A stretch of 64,000 nt of DNA from Anthonomus grandis grandis. Its lineage: Eukaryota; Arthropoda; Insecta; Coleoptera; Curculionidae. The notes under the pieces were generated by a model. That model saw only the letters and a list, made by a program, of their open reading frames with translations. It searched no databases and was not told the origin of the DNA. Shown here in pieces: positions 1 to 11,400 of the stretch (positions are counted from its first letter, which is position 1; each line of letters starts with the position of its first letter). The DNA is taken from NCBI RefSeq assembly GCF_022605725.1, contig NC_065558.1, forward strand, positions 62,001-126,000. Reading direction: 5' to 3'. The translations under genes and the position numbers were made by a program.

Positions 1-322
1 GCAAGTTTAGTCAGCTCACAAACTCTTTTTAAAATGTCGTTTTGTGAGGCCCCGCGCATTTCGTTTTATAGGCAATTGAAAATATTTAAACAACAGTATT
101 AACAACGACAAAAGCAACAACAAAAACAAAGACCACAACGGTAACAACAAATTAATTTATAAAATTACGACACGCAACCAACACACTCTTAAGACACCTG
201 TTTCTAAACCAGAAATAAAACATAAAACGCCACTGGCACCAGGCCCATGTAAAATTTATCGTAGAATTTTTATTTTCAATAGGCCCGGCCCGTCCACAAT
301 TCAAACCCCAAGCGCCGGTAGT

Positions 323-1105
323 AGGTTTGTTCTCACAGCAGTAAGAAACAAGTTTTCGACAAATACACATGCGCAATAGAGTAAAATGCGTTCGCACAGG
401 AACTTCTGATCGGTTTCAAATCAACAGTTTGATGTTCTTACACAAATTTCTGATAGTCAGACTTGTTTTCGGATTTATTTCAAGCAAAGTGTCAGAGAAT
501 TCGTGTCGTGTAGCCAGTCAACGCCGATCTTTGGAATATGAACATAACCTCTAAATTGTTGTTTCTATTTTCTCGTTTTGTATAGTCCTTGATATTCGTT
601 TTGAAAATTGTATTTTATATTTTTGGATTAGTGTAAACATAAACATTAAGGAAACAAGTGCTTTTGAATCGTCGGAAGAATCTGATCAGAATTATGTTGA
701 TTCCGACACAAACTTTTAAAGAAGATTTAATTGAAGAACGGATAAAGCCCAAAAGTCAAAACTATTTTTATGAAACTGTCTCCCAATTTAATAGAATAGA
801 ATTTCTCGAGCATTTTAGAGTAAGTCTTGAAATAGCAAATAATCACACAATCTTAAACTCTATTAATAATATACAGCTATTTCAAGGTTGTAGTATAATT
901 TTTGTTTTGTTTATGCTTTATTTATTTTCCCATTTCCCACTGGGATAAAAAAGTGAGGTTATTTTTCTTCTCCACTAAACCCGTATTTGATGTTCGCACA
1001 GACGGTTTCAAATCGATCAGAAGTTGTAATATTTTACGCATGCGCATCAAGAATGGTTTGGAAACAGTTTCAAACTTGTAAGAAATTTGCAGTGAGAACA
1101 AACCT
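323..1105 (+). mobile_element. Harbinger-like non-autonomous DNA transposon, copy A
   Basis: A 783-bp unit with inverted ends (AGGTTTGTTCTCAC at the left, its complement at the right), flanked by AGT on both sides (320-322 and 1106-1108), which fits the 3-bp duplications of PIF/Harbinger. It contains an open frame (658-948, no ATG) that reads like the N-terminal part of a Harbinger transposase: an FRVS-type motif near the middle, and an acidic SSEESD run in the overlapping frame just before it. The catalytic part is absent. A second copy lies inverted at 10686-11470. The superfamily call is inference from the duplication length and that motif; the element boundaries are direct. Confidence 0.65.
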
Positions 1106-1860
1106 AGTATAATAATCTTTTGTCTTCGTCTTTTACACGTCATTGCTGAGGACTTAGCCTACCTCTCTCTGAAAAAATTTCTCGTTGAACGGAACGGGGT
1201 TTAGGAATTTCCAGCGATCAGATGTCTTTAAATATACGAGGACCGCTCATTATATATTTTGCTATTTGTTTCAATGCGTGAATTTAGTATATTGACCGTA
1301 CTCCAATTTGTAAGGTGTTCGAATTGAAATCATCTACAGTATACATCAATTTTTAGTTTAATTTCAGTTTGAAAAAGTATATTTAATTTTTTTTTCTAAG
1401 GAACTAACTAAAATGCTCTCCCATAGAATAAGAAAAATTTCCAAGTCCCCGTAGTCCAAATTTGAAAGTTATTGATTTTTTTTAGATTTTTCCTAGCTTT
1501 CCTGCAGAAATTTCAAAAAAAAAATCAAAATATTTGAATTTTTAGTTTAGGAATGCCTATAAAAAACACACTAAGTCTTTTCCCATAGAATAAGAAATAT
1601 CTCAAGTCCCGATAGTCTAAATTTAAAAATTTTTGAGACTTCTCGAAGATTCTCCCGCCTCTTCCGAAGAAATTTCAAATAACCTTCTGAAAAATGTCAA
1701 CATATTTGAATTGTTATTCCAGGAGTGCCTTTAAGAAACAAATTAAGTCTTCTCATTAACTAGCGAATATACCCCAAGTCCTTGTTTGCTTTATAATAAT
1801 ATTGTAAAACAAACTTTTTATTTTTTTTTATTTTATCCCAATTTTGTTTTATAAGATTTA
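1106..1860. repeat. Intronic stretch with a degenerate ~170-bp tandem repeat (about 1405-1790)
   Basis: No gene is seen. From about 1405 two diverged units of about 170 bp follow one another. Each carries 'CCCATAGAATAAGAAA', then 'AAGTCCC', then a stretch around 'GAAATTTCAAA' and 'ATATTTGAATT'; a third, shorter start is at about 1740. They belong to the low-complexity intron upstream of the isovaleryl-CoA dehydrogenase exons. Confidence 0.5.
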
Positions 1861-1880
1861 CTTATAAAACAAAATTGGGA
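1836..1880. repeat. Perfect 20-bp inverted repeat with 5-nt loop at a LINE 5' end
   Basis: TCCCAATTTTGTTTTATAAG at 1836-1855 is followed after five bases by its exact complement at 1861-1880. The right arm is already inside the open reading frame of the LINE, so the left arm looks like a copied-back piece at the 5' truncation point. Confidence 0.8.
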
Positions 1881-3935
1881 AAACACTATCTTAAATATTA
1901 ATGATGTCGAAATTGCAACCAAAATTTTTTATAATGTTGTCGAACATATTATACAAAGCTCTGAAGAGACAAAAATATTAAAACAAAAAATAATTAAAAA
2001 AATAAAACCTTGGATAACTGCTGCTATTATATGTTCAATAAAAAATAGGGACAAAATGAAAAGAAAATTGAATAAAAATTATAGTTTGGAAAAAGAACAA
2101 CAATATAAAACATACAGAAACTCATTGGGTAAAATAATAAATAAATGTAAAAATGACTATTACAAAACAAAAATTGAGGAATCTAAGAATAATATGAGCA
2201 AAATGTATAAAGTTATAAATGAGGTTACAAATCAAATTACTACTAAAGGAAATGACATAATAAAAATAAAAAATAATAACAAAGAATTTTCAAATAACAA
2301 AGACATGGCAAACTTTTGTAATCAGTATTTTATAAACGTAGGAGTAAATATGCAAAACCAAATAAAAAAACCAAAAAAACAATTCAAAATTAATCATAAC
2401 AGTGTATCTTCAATGTTTCTAAAACCAACTAATAGGAATGAAATAATTAAACATATTTTTTCGTTAAAAAACAATTCCGCGCCTGGAATAGATACTATTA
2501 GCTCAAAATTTATAAAAAAATTTCATATTTACCTTATTGAACCATTGGTTCACATTATCAACCTAATATTTAAAACAGGAACAGTACCTACTCAATTTAA
2601 AGTATCAATAATCACTCCAATATATAAATCAGGTGATAAATGTGAAATAGGTAACTATCGTCCTATAAGTGTGATCAATAATTTTTCCAAGCTCTTCGAA
2701 AAATGTTTGAAAGATAGACTTATTGACTATTTACAAAAAAATAACGTATTAACACAAAATCAGTTTGGTTTCATTGGGGGGCTCAGCACATCCGATGCTG
2801 TCTGCGAATTAACAAAGCGAGTGAATCAGGCTTTTGATGGTGATAGAAAGTGTTGGGCAGTGTTTCTGGACCTAGCAAGGGCCTTTGACACTGTACCGCA
2901 TGAGCTTTTGCTAGATACTTTAAGATCTTATTGTATTAGAGGTCCAGTGTCAAGGGTCTTTGAAAGTTACTTGGGGGACAGAAAACAGTCTTTAAAAATA
3001 AATAATGAGATTAGTGAACTATCTTATATAAAAATTGGAATTCCACAAGGAACAGTTATTGGACCTATACTTTTTATAACTTATATTAACGCTCTTACCA
3101 ATCTTAAAATTCATGACGAGTCACTGATATCATATGCAGATGACACGGTTGCGGTGTTTCACGGAATTTCTTGGGGAGACACAAAAAAAACTGCAGAACT
3201 TGGTCTAGCAACAGTCAAGAACTGGCTGGATTCTTTTAAATTAAGTCTCAATGGTCAAAAAACAAACTATATTGCATTTTCTATAACAGCTGCTAATCGC
3301 CCCAGCTTTCAACAAATTAAACTTGAATCAATTGATATCAAGGAAGTTTCATTTACTAAATATCTGGGTATCATTGTGGATAAACATTTAAAATGGGACC
3401 AACACATTCTAAAATTAACACAAAACATCCGTAAACTTATTTATCGATTTCATATTTTGAGAAATATTTTAAATGAAAAACTACTAATTTTAATTTATAA
3501 ATCCTTGGTTGAGTCCTTGTTAAGGTATGGGGTGATTGTCTGGGGAGGTCTATACAAGAATTGTTTAAAACAACTTAATGTAGTACAAAACTTTATTTTA
3601 AAAGTTATATACAAAAAACAAAAAAGATTTCCTACACAACAATTATATTCTGAGGAAATGTTTAATATACGCTCAATTTACATATTGTCAACATGCATGA
3701 AAAAATCAAGAATTATGTTAGTCATTCCTACACAACCCGAAATAATATAAACAGACACCTAAAAATACCAAACATAAAAAAAAGTATAGGGAAACGATTT
3801 TTAGGATACTTGTCCCCGAAATTTTATAACAGCTTACCAAACAGCTTAAAAAATATAAATAATATTAAAAACTTTAGTAAGGTCTGTAGAAAATTTATTT
3901 ATTCAACTATAGATAAATTTAATTTTTTTAAATAG
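1861..3935 (+). pseudogene. LINE A ORF2 (reverse transcriptase), partial and frameshifted
   Basis: The frame is open from 1861 to 3750, about 630 codons. It starts in the linker after the endonuclease (a 'KPWIT' motif near 2011), then shows the RT fingers and palm: NNSAPGID, GNYRPIS, QFGFIGGLSTSDA, FLDLARAFDTV, GIPQGTVIGP, the catalytic YADDT at about 3136, and KYLGIIVD. Near 3700 the frame shifts by one, and the C-terminal tail continues at 3693-3935 (RRxL-like end with NSLPNSLKN). The loss of the 5' end and the frameshift make it a dead copy. It could be mistaken for a host gene because the frame is long. Confidence 0.88.
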
Positions 3936-4176
3936 TTTTCGGAAGGGAAACTTTATTGGAGAATTTTTGTTTAGTTGTAGATTATGGTTAGTTATATTTT
4001 ATATTATTACTAAAATTTTGTGATTTCTCAGCATATACAAACAGATGTTACAACATCTAGGTGTATGTTAAAAACAATGACTGTTAACTATTATTATTGA
4101 ATATAATTAAGTTAAAAAAAAAATAAAAAATTTGTTATAATATAACCAAATGATTAATAAAATTTGAATTTGAATT
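1861..4176 (+). mobile_element. 5'-truncated non-LTR retrotransposon (LINE A) in an IVD intron
   Basis: The element begins inside ORF2 (no endonuclease domain) and runs through the reverse transcriptase to a short 3' UTR that ends in AATAAAATTTGAATTTGAA, a microsatellite-type tail instead of poly(A). That tail suggests a CR1/L2-type clade (inference). The last tail base is only 17 nt before the splice acceptor of the IVD exon at 4194. I found no target-site duplication. Confidence 0.85.
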
Positions 4177-4193
4177 GTTACTACTTCTTTTAG

Positions 4194-4702
4194 GTGTCTA
4201 CGTTTTAATGAGTGGTCTGGACCTAGAAAGGCTCGTATTGGCAGCCGGCTCGGTAGGAATTATGCAAGCTTGTTGCGACGTAGCGTTTTCGTATGCCCAC
4301 GTAAGAAAACAGTTTGGTAAAAGGATCGGAGAGTTTCAATTAATTCAGGTATGCTATTTGGCTTTTAAAATCATTTTAATAATAAAAATTCTCTTACAGG
4401 GAAAAATGGCGGACATGTACACGACGTTGTCGGCTTGCCGTAGCTACCTCTACAGCGTTGCAAGGGCATGCGACAACGGAAAAATCAGCCCTAAAGATTG
4501 CGCAGGCGTGTTTCTTTACTGTGCCGAAAAGGGGACTCAATTGGCCCTCGATGCCATCCAGATCCTGGGTGGTAATGGATACATTAATGATTATCCGACA
4601 GGAAGACTTCTTAGGGATGCCAAATTGTATGAAATTGGTGGAGGCACCTCAGAAATAAGGAGGATGGTGATCGGGAGAGAATTAAATAAAGAATATTTTT
4701 GA
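4194..4702 (+). CDS. IVD: Isovaleryl-CoA dehydrogenase, C-terminal exons (partial)
   Basis: Mitochondrial flavoenzyme of leucine breakdown that oxidises isovaleryl-CoA to 3-methylcrotonyl-CoA and passes electrons to ETF. Two exons are present: 4194-4348 and 4400-4702, joined across a 51-bp GT-AG intron, so that GEFQLIQ runs into GKMADMYT. The translation follows the acyl-CoA dehydrogenase C-terminal domain closely: VLMSGLDLERLVLA, HVRKQFGKRIG, ALDAIQILGGNGYINDYPTG and the terminal RDAKLYEIGGGTSEIRRM. The glutamate in LDLERL matches what I recall as the IVD catalytic base, which sits here instead of near the C-terminus as in medium-chain enzymes. The stop is at 4700-4702, overlapped by AATAAA signals (4702-4711). 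The start lies outside the window; a LINE fills the intron just before 4194. Confidence 0.95.
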
Positions 4703-4711
4703 ATAAATAAA

Positions 4712-5298
4712 ATTTTTTGTATTGAATAAGTAGTACATTTTTACGAAACATTCCTAATTTTTTACAATTAATATGAGGTAAATATATTCTATTTATGTAT
4801 ATTGATTTAAAAGTAGGTATGCAATGATTTAACTGATCAAAGAAAACAAACAGTATCTATAAGGTTATGCTATTATATATAATAATATGTATACTAAATA
4901 ACCTAATTTTTTTCTGACTAGAAACCACTCGAATCTAAAATAATCCAAAAGATAATTTAAAAAAAATAAAGAAACAACAACAAATATTAGATTCAACTTA
5001 TGTGATACAACGTCACTCTTCCGTAGTGAGAGAAAATCCCAATGGATCGAATGTACTTTTTTTTCTTTTGTAGATTAGTTTTCTTATTTAAAATATGTTA
5101 AGTACCCTTCAATAACATCCTATAAAATCGCAAGATATAAAAATAAAGTTTTCTGACTCTCAAATGGCTCAAAATTACGATTCTAGTTCTATGATTATTG
5201 AAAGGCACGTTTAAAATAGAATAATAAATCGAACATTTTTAAAATGTTCGTCGTCAGCAGTGCATGTATACAATACAAGTGAACTGTTAGAAATGAAA
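4712..5298. other. Convergent intergenic/3' UTR stretch
   Basis: AT-rich DNA between the IVD stop (+) and the distal Zasp66 stop (-). It probably holds both 3' UTRs. No coding frame, tandem repeat or recognisable transposon end is seen. Confidence 0.5.
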
Positions 5299-5430
5299 TT
5301 AAAAATTGCTTCCTGGCAAGACAGACATCATTAGCCTCTTGAACGATCCGCTTTGCTGAATTACTTCCGGATCTTGACCGATTGCGTTTAAATATTGCGG
5401 ATTGTTGGTGTTTACTACGTTGGCGGCCTT
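5299..5430 (-). CDS. Zasp66: Zasp66 distal alternative last exon
   Basis: Acceptor TTTCTAG just upstream (5431-5432), then 43 codons and TAA at 5301-5299. It joins in phase 0 to the donor at 13443 (AAG|GTAACA). It encodes NNPQYLNAIGQDPEVIQQSG followed by SFKRLMMSVL, which resembles the QSxSFrxL segment of other Alp/Enigma proteins. Joining the exons removes an 8-kb intron filled with transposons. Confidence 0.8.
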   Translation of the reverse strand, partial: KAANVVNTNNPQYLNAIGQDPEVIQQSGSFKRLMMSVLPGSNF

Positions 5431-8400
5431 CTAGAAATTACAAAAAAAACTTGATGAAGAGTAAACACCTTTAATAAAACATGATTATGTTCGAAGAACT
5501 TTTGAAAAATACAGAGTTTATATTTTAATAAGAGTTACGCTTTGTCATCAACATGTTTCATTTCAATACTTGGAACGTTACTTAAGTGATATTAGTATAC
5601 AACTTTTAATAGGTTACTTAGCATTCAAACCTGAAACACGACAAAAATTGGTTTTATGGTTTGTTTTAGTCTAATAGCGGAGTAAAAACGGCGATGAAAT
5701 GTTTCAAAAAATGTTTTGAGCGTAGAACCAAATGTGACCTATGTAGCATTATTCAGAATTTTATTGGTCATCTAAAATGTCAATTCACGACATCCTCAGT
5801 TGGGGCTCACTCATTTTATAACAAAAAACTCGTAAAAAATGACGGATTTATAAAAACTTACTTTTTAACATATAACTTACGATATCTTTACACGTGTTCC
5901 AAGTATTGAAATATTTTTTTTTTATTGAAAAGAATACACTTTTACCGTTCCAATAGTGTATTTAACATTTTTAGGATCATCTCTATTTTTTGTGAAAATA
6001 ACTAAGAAATGTGGGGATTATCTTTCCGGCATTGCTTTTTTCAGTAATCGAAAAACTTTTTTGTTTTAAGGAATTTTTATATACTTTCAGCGAATGAAAT
6101 GTAGCCACGTATCCAAAAAAGTTTTCAGAAAAAAAATTACCAAGTTATGCTCTATACTTTTTGAGATTTTTAAGTTTCAAATAAGGCGCGGCCGACCGAG
6201 TGGAGCGCGACTGCATCTCGGGACAAGCAACAATAATGCGACAAGGCGATGCGATGTTTAACTAGAAATAAAAACGTTCTCATTGTGGAACGTATTTTTA
6301 ATTTTAATAGTCTTAGTGGAAGAACATAAATTATTATTATTATTAACTAATTACTACATAAGAAATATAAGTTTAGAATATTTTCCTTTCAAAAGTGCCT
6401 AAAAACAATAAAATATTATTACTTATAATTTTTTGCTTAAGATTTTTTTTGGTTTACCTTGCATTTAATATAAGTCAGATTCCGAATCTGTATCTTCACT
6501 TATAATTATTGTGTTCGAGCAAGATTTACATTTGCACTCAGCACAGCATTTTAATCCCTGAGTAACAAAAATACACCTGCTGTTATTACAGTTTTTATCT
6601 GAGCAACGAATAGACAAAAGCTTACTTAAATTATCTGGCACAGGATCTTGGATTGATAAAACAGGTGTCCAAAAAATTGTCCTCTAATATCCAGCCGTAC
6701 TTACTGGGATCTTCCAAATTTTGTTCAGATTGAAAGTTGCGAATTTCCCTTTTTAAAATATCAGCTGCGTTATTAAAATTAATTGCACATTACTGTTTTC
6801 GATCCTACAATAATTTTCCTCGTTTGCATTATCCGATTCATCTGAAAAATACTCTTCTTGTTTCTGTGATGTTTGTGGAGATTTTTTAATTTTATTTTTT
6901 GTGGTTTGAATATTTCTTTATATATGTATGTAGAGAGTACTAGAGTAGAGAGTGTATGATATGTAGTGAGTATAGCAGCTTTTGTGGTATTTGGCATCGA
7001 AAGCAAACAAATCTTCGAAGCCACATAATTTTGATATCATTATTATATCATTTTTCTGTTTGGCTGCCTCAATTATTTTCTTATGCGTATTTTTTCCAGA
7101 ACCTGTAAAGGAAAATAGAAAAAGAAATTGGTAAAAAAACTGTTAAGATTAAGGTCTTATACATACATACAAACAAACGTATAATACAGTAGGATAACTT
7201 GTCAATTTGATATTTTTAGGTTTGAGTAAAAAATTGTATCGAGTGGCCATAAACACCGTTTAAATTATTATCAGTTCGTTTAATTGATTACCTTGTTTGA
7301 AATAAAATTTTACTCACCTGTTTGTACCAAAGTTAACTTTTCCTTTTTTTGCTTAATTTTTCTAGGTCCAGTTTTGTTACAAATTAAGCACATGCTTCTT
7401 ATATCAAATGAACCAGTGTTACTACTAGTGGTTTTAAAGCAAATAATTTCCTTGTCGGTTGTACTAGTGCTGCCAGAAGCAATATTTTTATTACTAGTAT
7501 ATGTTTTTCGGCACCTTTTATGAAACTTAATTTTTAAAGTTCTATCTAAAATAGCTCGCTTTCTTTCTAAAATGTGTAGTCCACAAGTGTCCAGTCTTTT
7601 CTCAGCAGCATTACAAATGGTTTGTAGGCCCTGTTTTGTCGGTTTATGAACCACCGGTTCGTCTTGTAATCCATCAATTAATTTTCCACACAAAATGCAC
7701 TCCATAAGAAAGAATGTCTTTAAAACTATTAGTTAAAATAAATATAACTAATAATATAAATTATACAATACGTATAATATATTTTATGTATACTTACTTC
7801 ACAGACAATTTTTGGCACAAAAATAATTTTTGCATAAACTCGAATTCAGTAAATAAATACGCTAAACGTTCCCTTCAATTAATCGATAGTCAATAGTATC
7901 TACTAGCTACAAAAAATTTTTCTTGTTACGTCTGTTCGTATTCAGTATATTCGGTATATCGCGGTTTCTCTATTGAGGCGAGGAGTCGGCGCGGCTTGTT
8001 TTTAACTTTAATTATTACGTAAACTATTAGTTTTAACAACCTGCATTCTTTTTAGAAAACTTACTCAAACATTTTACTTTACTTTACCCGTAGGATGTAT
8101 AAAAAATTTTCAGAAATAAAAAAGTTTTTCGATTGCTGAAAAAAGCAATGCACAAATAATGATTAACGACATTCTTATCTAGTTTACTCAAAAAATAAAA
8201 ATGACTTTTGAGACTTGTGATACGCTCTTACAACCGCTAGAGTGTCTTCTTTCCAACAAACAAAAATATATTTAAATACTTGGAATACTTTTGAAATTAT
8301 TGCGAGTTATATGGTAAAAAGTAAGATTTTTGATTTCGTATTTGTTTACACATTTTTGGCTATAAAAAGAGTCAGCCCCAACCTAGGATGTCGTGAATGT

Positions 8401-11400
8401 GCATTTCAGTTGCCCAACATAATTCTGTATAACGTTATATAAGTCTCGTTTGGTTCTACCTTAAAAAAGAAAACAACAAAAAGAAGCGTCTTTTGCCGGC
8501 GAAGTTACTCCACTAAAACATATTAAGAAATGCGTGCACTAGGGGTTTATTCCCACAACGCCGGTGTATTTTGACGTACACAGATTGTGTATTAAACGCA
8601 TAAATATGGTAAAGTGAATAACAGCTGGATTAATGATGCTAGTCCAGTCTCATGATTATTCGCAACACAACCTGTATAGTCCAGGACCATTAGACTTTCT
8701 TTGCTTTGACATTAAAAATCATCGTTGAAAAACCCCCATGAATCCAAGTGGAGCTTTTTTTTTTTATGGAGGTCAAAGGTTAGAAATATCATCGGAACTG
8801 TCAATCTTACGATAAAATGAGCTATTACCTTTTTTATTATGAAATTTTCCACAAAAAAGGTTTTATGCATTTTTTTTGAAGAGACCTTTGATTTGCAGAA
8901 AATTGCGATCAAAGTGTAGTAACTGATAAAAATCATAAATTTCGAGTCAAAACGTGTTTAATATTTCCGATTTAAAAAAAATTCCTGGGAATACACACTT
9001 ATATCGTTGATTGAGGAGGCGAAAAATATATACGAGCCCCGTCTTATTTCAATTGGCCCACTTAGTAAAAAACGAATTTATTATTTTTTTATCGAATCTT
9101 TATTCCACAATATTACAATACCAAAAAGTATCTCATATAAGCAATATGTGTTATCTCTAAAATTAGATTTTGATTGATTGATAAATTTTATTTTATTTTA
9201 ATCTCATTTATTTTAACTCTTTAGGCATATACAAGGGTTCTATTCATTAAGTCTGAAAACCACTAGCAAGAAATTTTGGATAGTTTTAATCAGGGGTAGT
9301 ACCAGAACATAATAAACACAATGTCTTAAAGAATTGCGGCTGTTTTAATAAATAAAAATATGTTCAATATAAATGTGTTTACTTTCCCATTTTGTTGTAT
9401 TTATAGAATAAGTAAAACTTATTATTTGTTTAAAACTAAAATAACACTATAAAATTTGTCTATTTTTGGTGGTTTAAACAGAAATTATTAAGAATTTTCA
9501 ATTGGGCCAACTGAAGTGGGACGAAGCTCGTATATTATGAACAATGTAATTACATGGCGATTATTCATAATGCCCAATGCCCGGGCAATTTAAGAAATAT
9601 GATGCTATTTATCAAACCAGAATAATTAACCCAAAAATAATCCAAACCTACCATTTTCTTTGGTTGGATGTATAGGGTTGGATTATTTTTGGGTTATGTA
9701 TGCTGCTTATGTATTTTTGAAATCAATTATTTTCTTGGGTATTGGTAAATGTTAAAACATAAAATTTATCTTGAATAAACATTTAATTTTAATAACGTTT
9801 CGGTCTTTTTTATAGTCTTGACCTTCAAAATCTACAATAGACATTTTTAGATTTAAAAAAATACATTTAAAAATTTTCAACTAAAGGCTTACCCTATGAA
9901 ACAAAAGTCAATCTAAAGGTGTATAACATATACACTATACAGGGTGTCCCGAAATTACATCGCAATATTTTACCAGCAGCATCTTTGTCTAAAAATAAGA
10001 CAAAAACTTCATATACAGAAATCTGGAAAAGTGAATCGTTTTCATACTACAGGGTGTTTTATAATTCCCATTAAAGATGATTTTTTGTCATTATTTTGGA
10101 AAGGCCTGGTGGTTATTTTTCGAAACTTTTATCGTATACTACTGTTATTATTAAAAACTGATTTTATAGCATTTTATGCTAAAATGTATACAGGGTCGAT
10201 TAAAATTAGTGGTCAGCAAAAGTGGAATTATAAACTTTTCAAGATTCCTGTATAGGAAGTTTTTGTCTTATCTTTAGACAAAGATGCAGCTGGAAAAATA
10301 TTGCGATGTAATTTCGAGACACCCCCCTCTATATGTTTTCAAGGTTAATTTTCTTTCAAGGTATTTTTTTTGAAATTTATAAGCTGTAGGCCTAAAAGCT
10401 TAAAACACTTTACTATATGTATATTTTTGCACCTTGTATAAAAAATATCAGCCTCTGGTTCTGCCGAAAAGAAGGCAAACTCTATAATATACTGTACTTT
10501 TAAAAATAAGCAAAATTATAATACTTATATTACTTATTAGATTTTATACTTAAAAATTTAAAAAAAAAACAAAATATGAAACTAAACCTTGCAATATTTT
10601 CTCTCAAATTTATACTATGGAATATACGAATATGTCCTTAAACAGAAATAGCGCAATGCGAAAACTCCCATTTCTCTGCGATATTAGGTTTGTTCTCACT
10701 GCAAATTTCTTACAAGTTTGAAACTGTTTCCAAACCATTCTTGATGCGCATGCGTAAAATATTACAACTTCTGATCGATTTGAAACCGTCTGTGCGAACA
10801 TCAAATACGGGTTGAGTCGAGAAGAAAAATAAGCTCACTTTTTTATCCCAGTGGGAAATGGGAAAATAAATAAAACATAAACAAAACAAAAATTATACTA
10901 CAACCTTGAAATAGCTGTATATTATTAATAGAGTTTAAGATTGTGTGATTATTTGCTATTTCAAGACTTACTCTAAAATGGTCGAGAAATTCTATTCTAT
11001 TAAATTGGGACACAGTTTCATGAAAATAGTTTTGATTTTTGGGCTTTATCCATTCTTCAATTAAATCTTCTTTAAAAGTCTGTGTCGGAATCAACATAAT
11101 TCTAATCAGATTCTTCCGACGATTCAAAATCACTTGTTTCCTTAATATTTATTTTTAGACTAATCCAACAATTTAAAATACAATTTTCAAAACGAATATC
11201 AAGGAACAAAATGACAAAATACAAACAAGAATTTAGAGGTTATGTTCATATCCCGAAGATCGGCGTTGATTGGCTACACGAATGCTCTGACACTTTGCTT
11301 AAAATAAATCCGAAAACAAGTCTGACTATCAGATGACGATCAGAAATTTGTGTAAGAACATCAAACTTTTGATTTGAAACCGATCAGAAATTCCTGTGCG

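Larger units (their letters stand above)
5663..8519. mobile_element. DNA transposon with ~450-bp imperfect terminal inverted repeats
   Basis: The left arm (about 5663-6140) and right arm (about 8090-8519) are diverged inverted copies. Shared blocks include TTCACGACATCC next to GTTGGGGCT, CATATAAC, TTCCAAGTAT, and GCATTGCTTTTTTCAG followed by AATCGAAAAACTTTTTT. The outer ends pair as GTTTTAGT...GGAGTAA with TTACTCC ACTAAAAC. Between them are minus-strand coding remains of a Cys-rich transposon protein (7310-7705 and 6465-6660). It sits in the last intron of Zasp66. The superfamily is not recognised. Confidence 0.7.

Noticed and set aside
2056..3750. 564-codon open frame as a host gene
   Set aside because: All motifs are LINE reverse transcriptase; it is 5'-truncated, frameshifted near 3700 and ends in a LINE tail.
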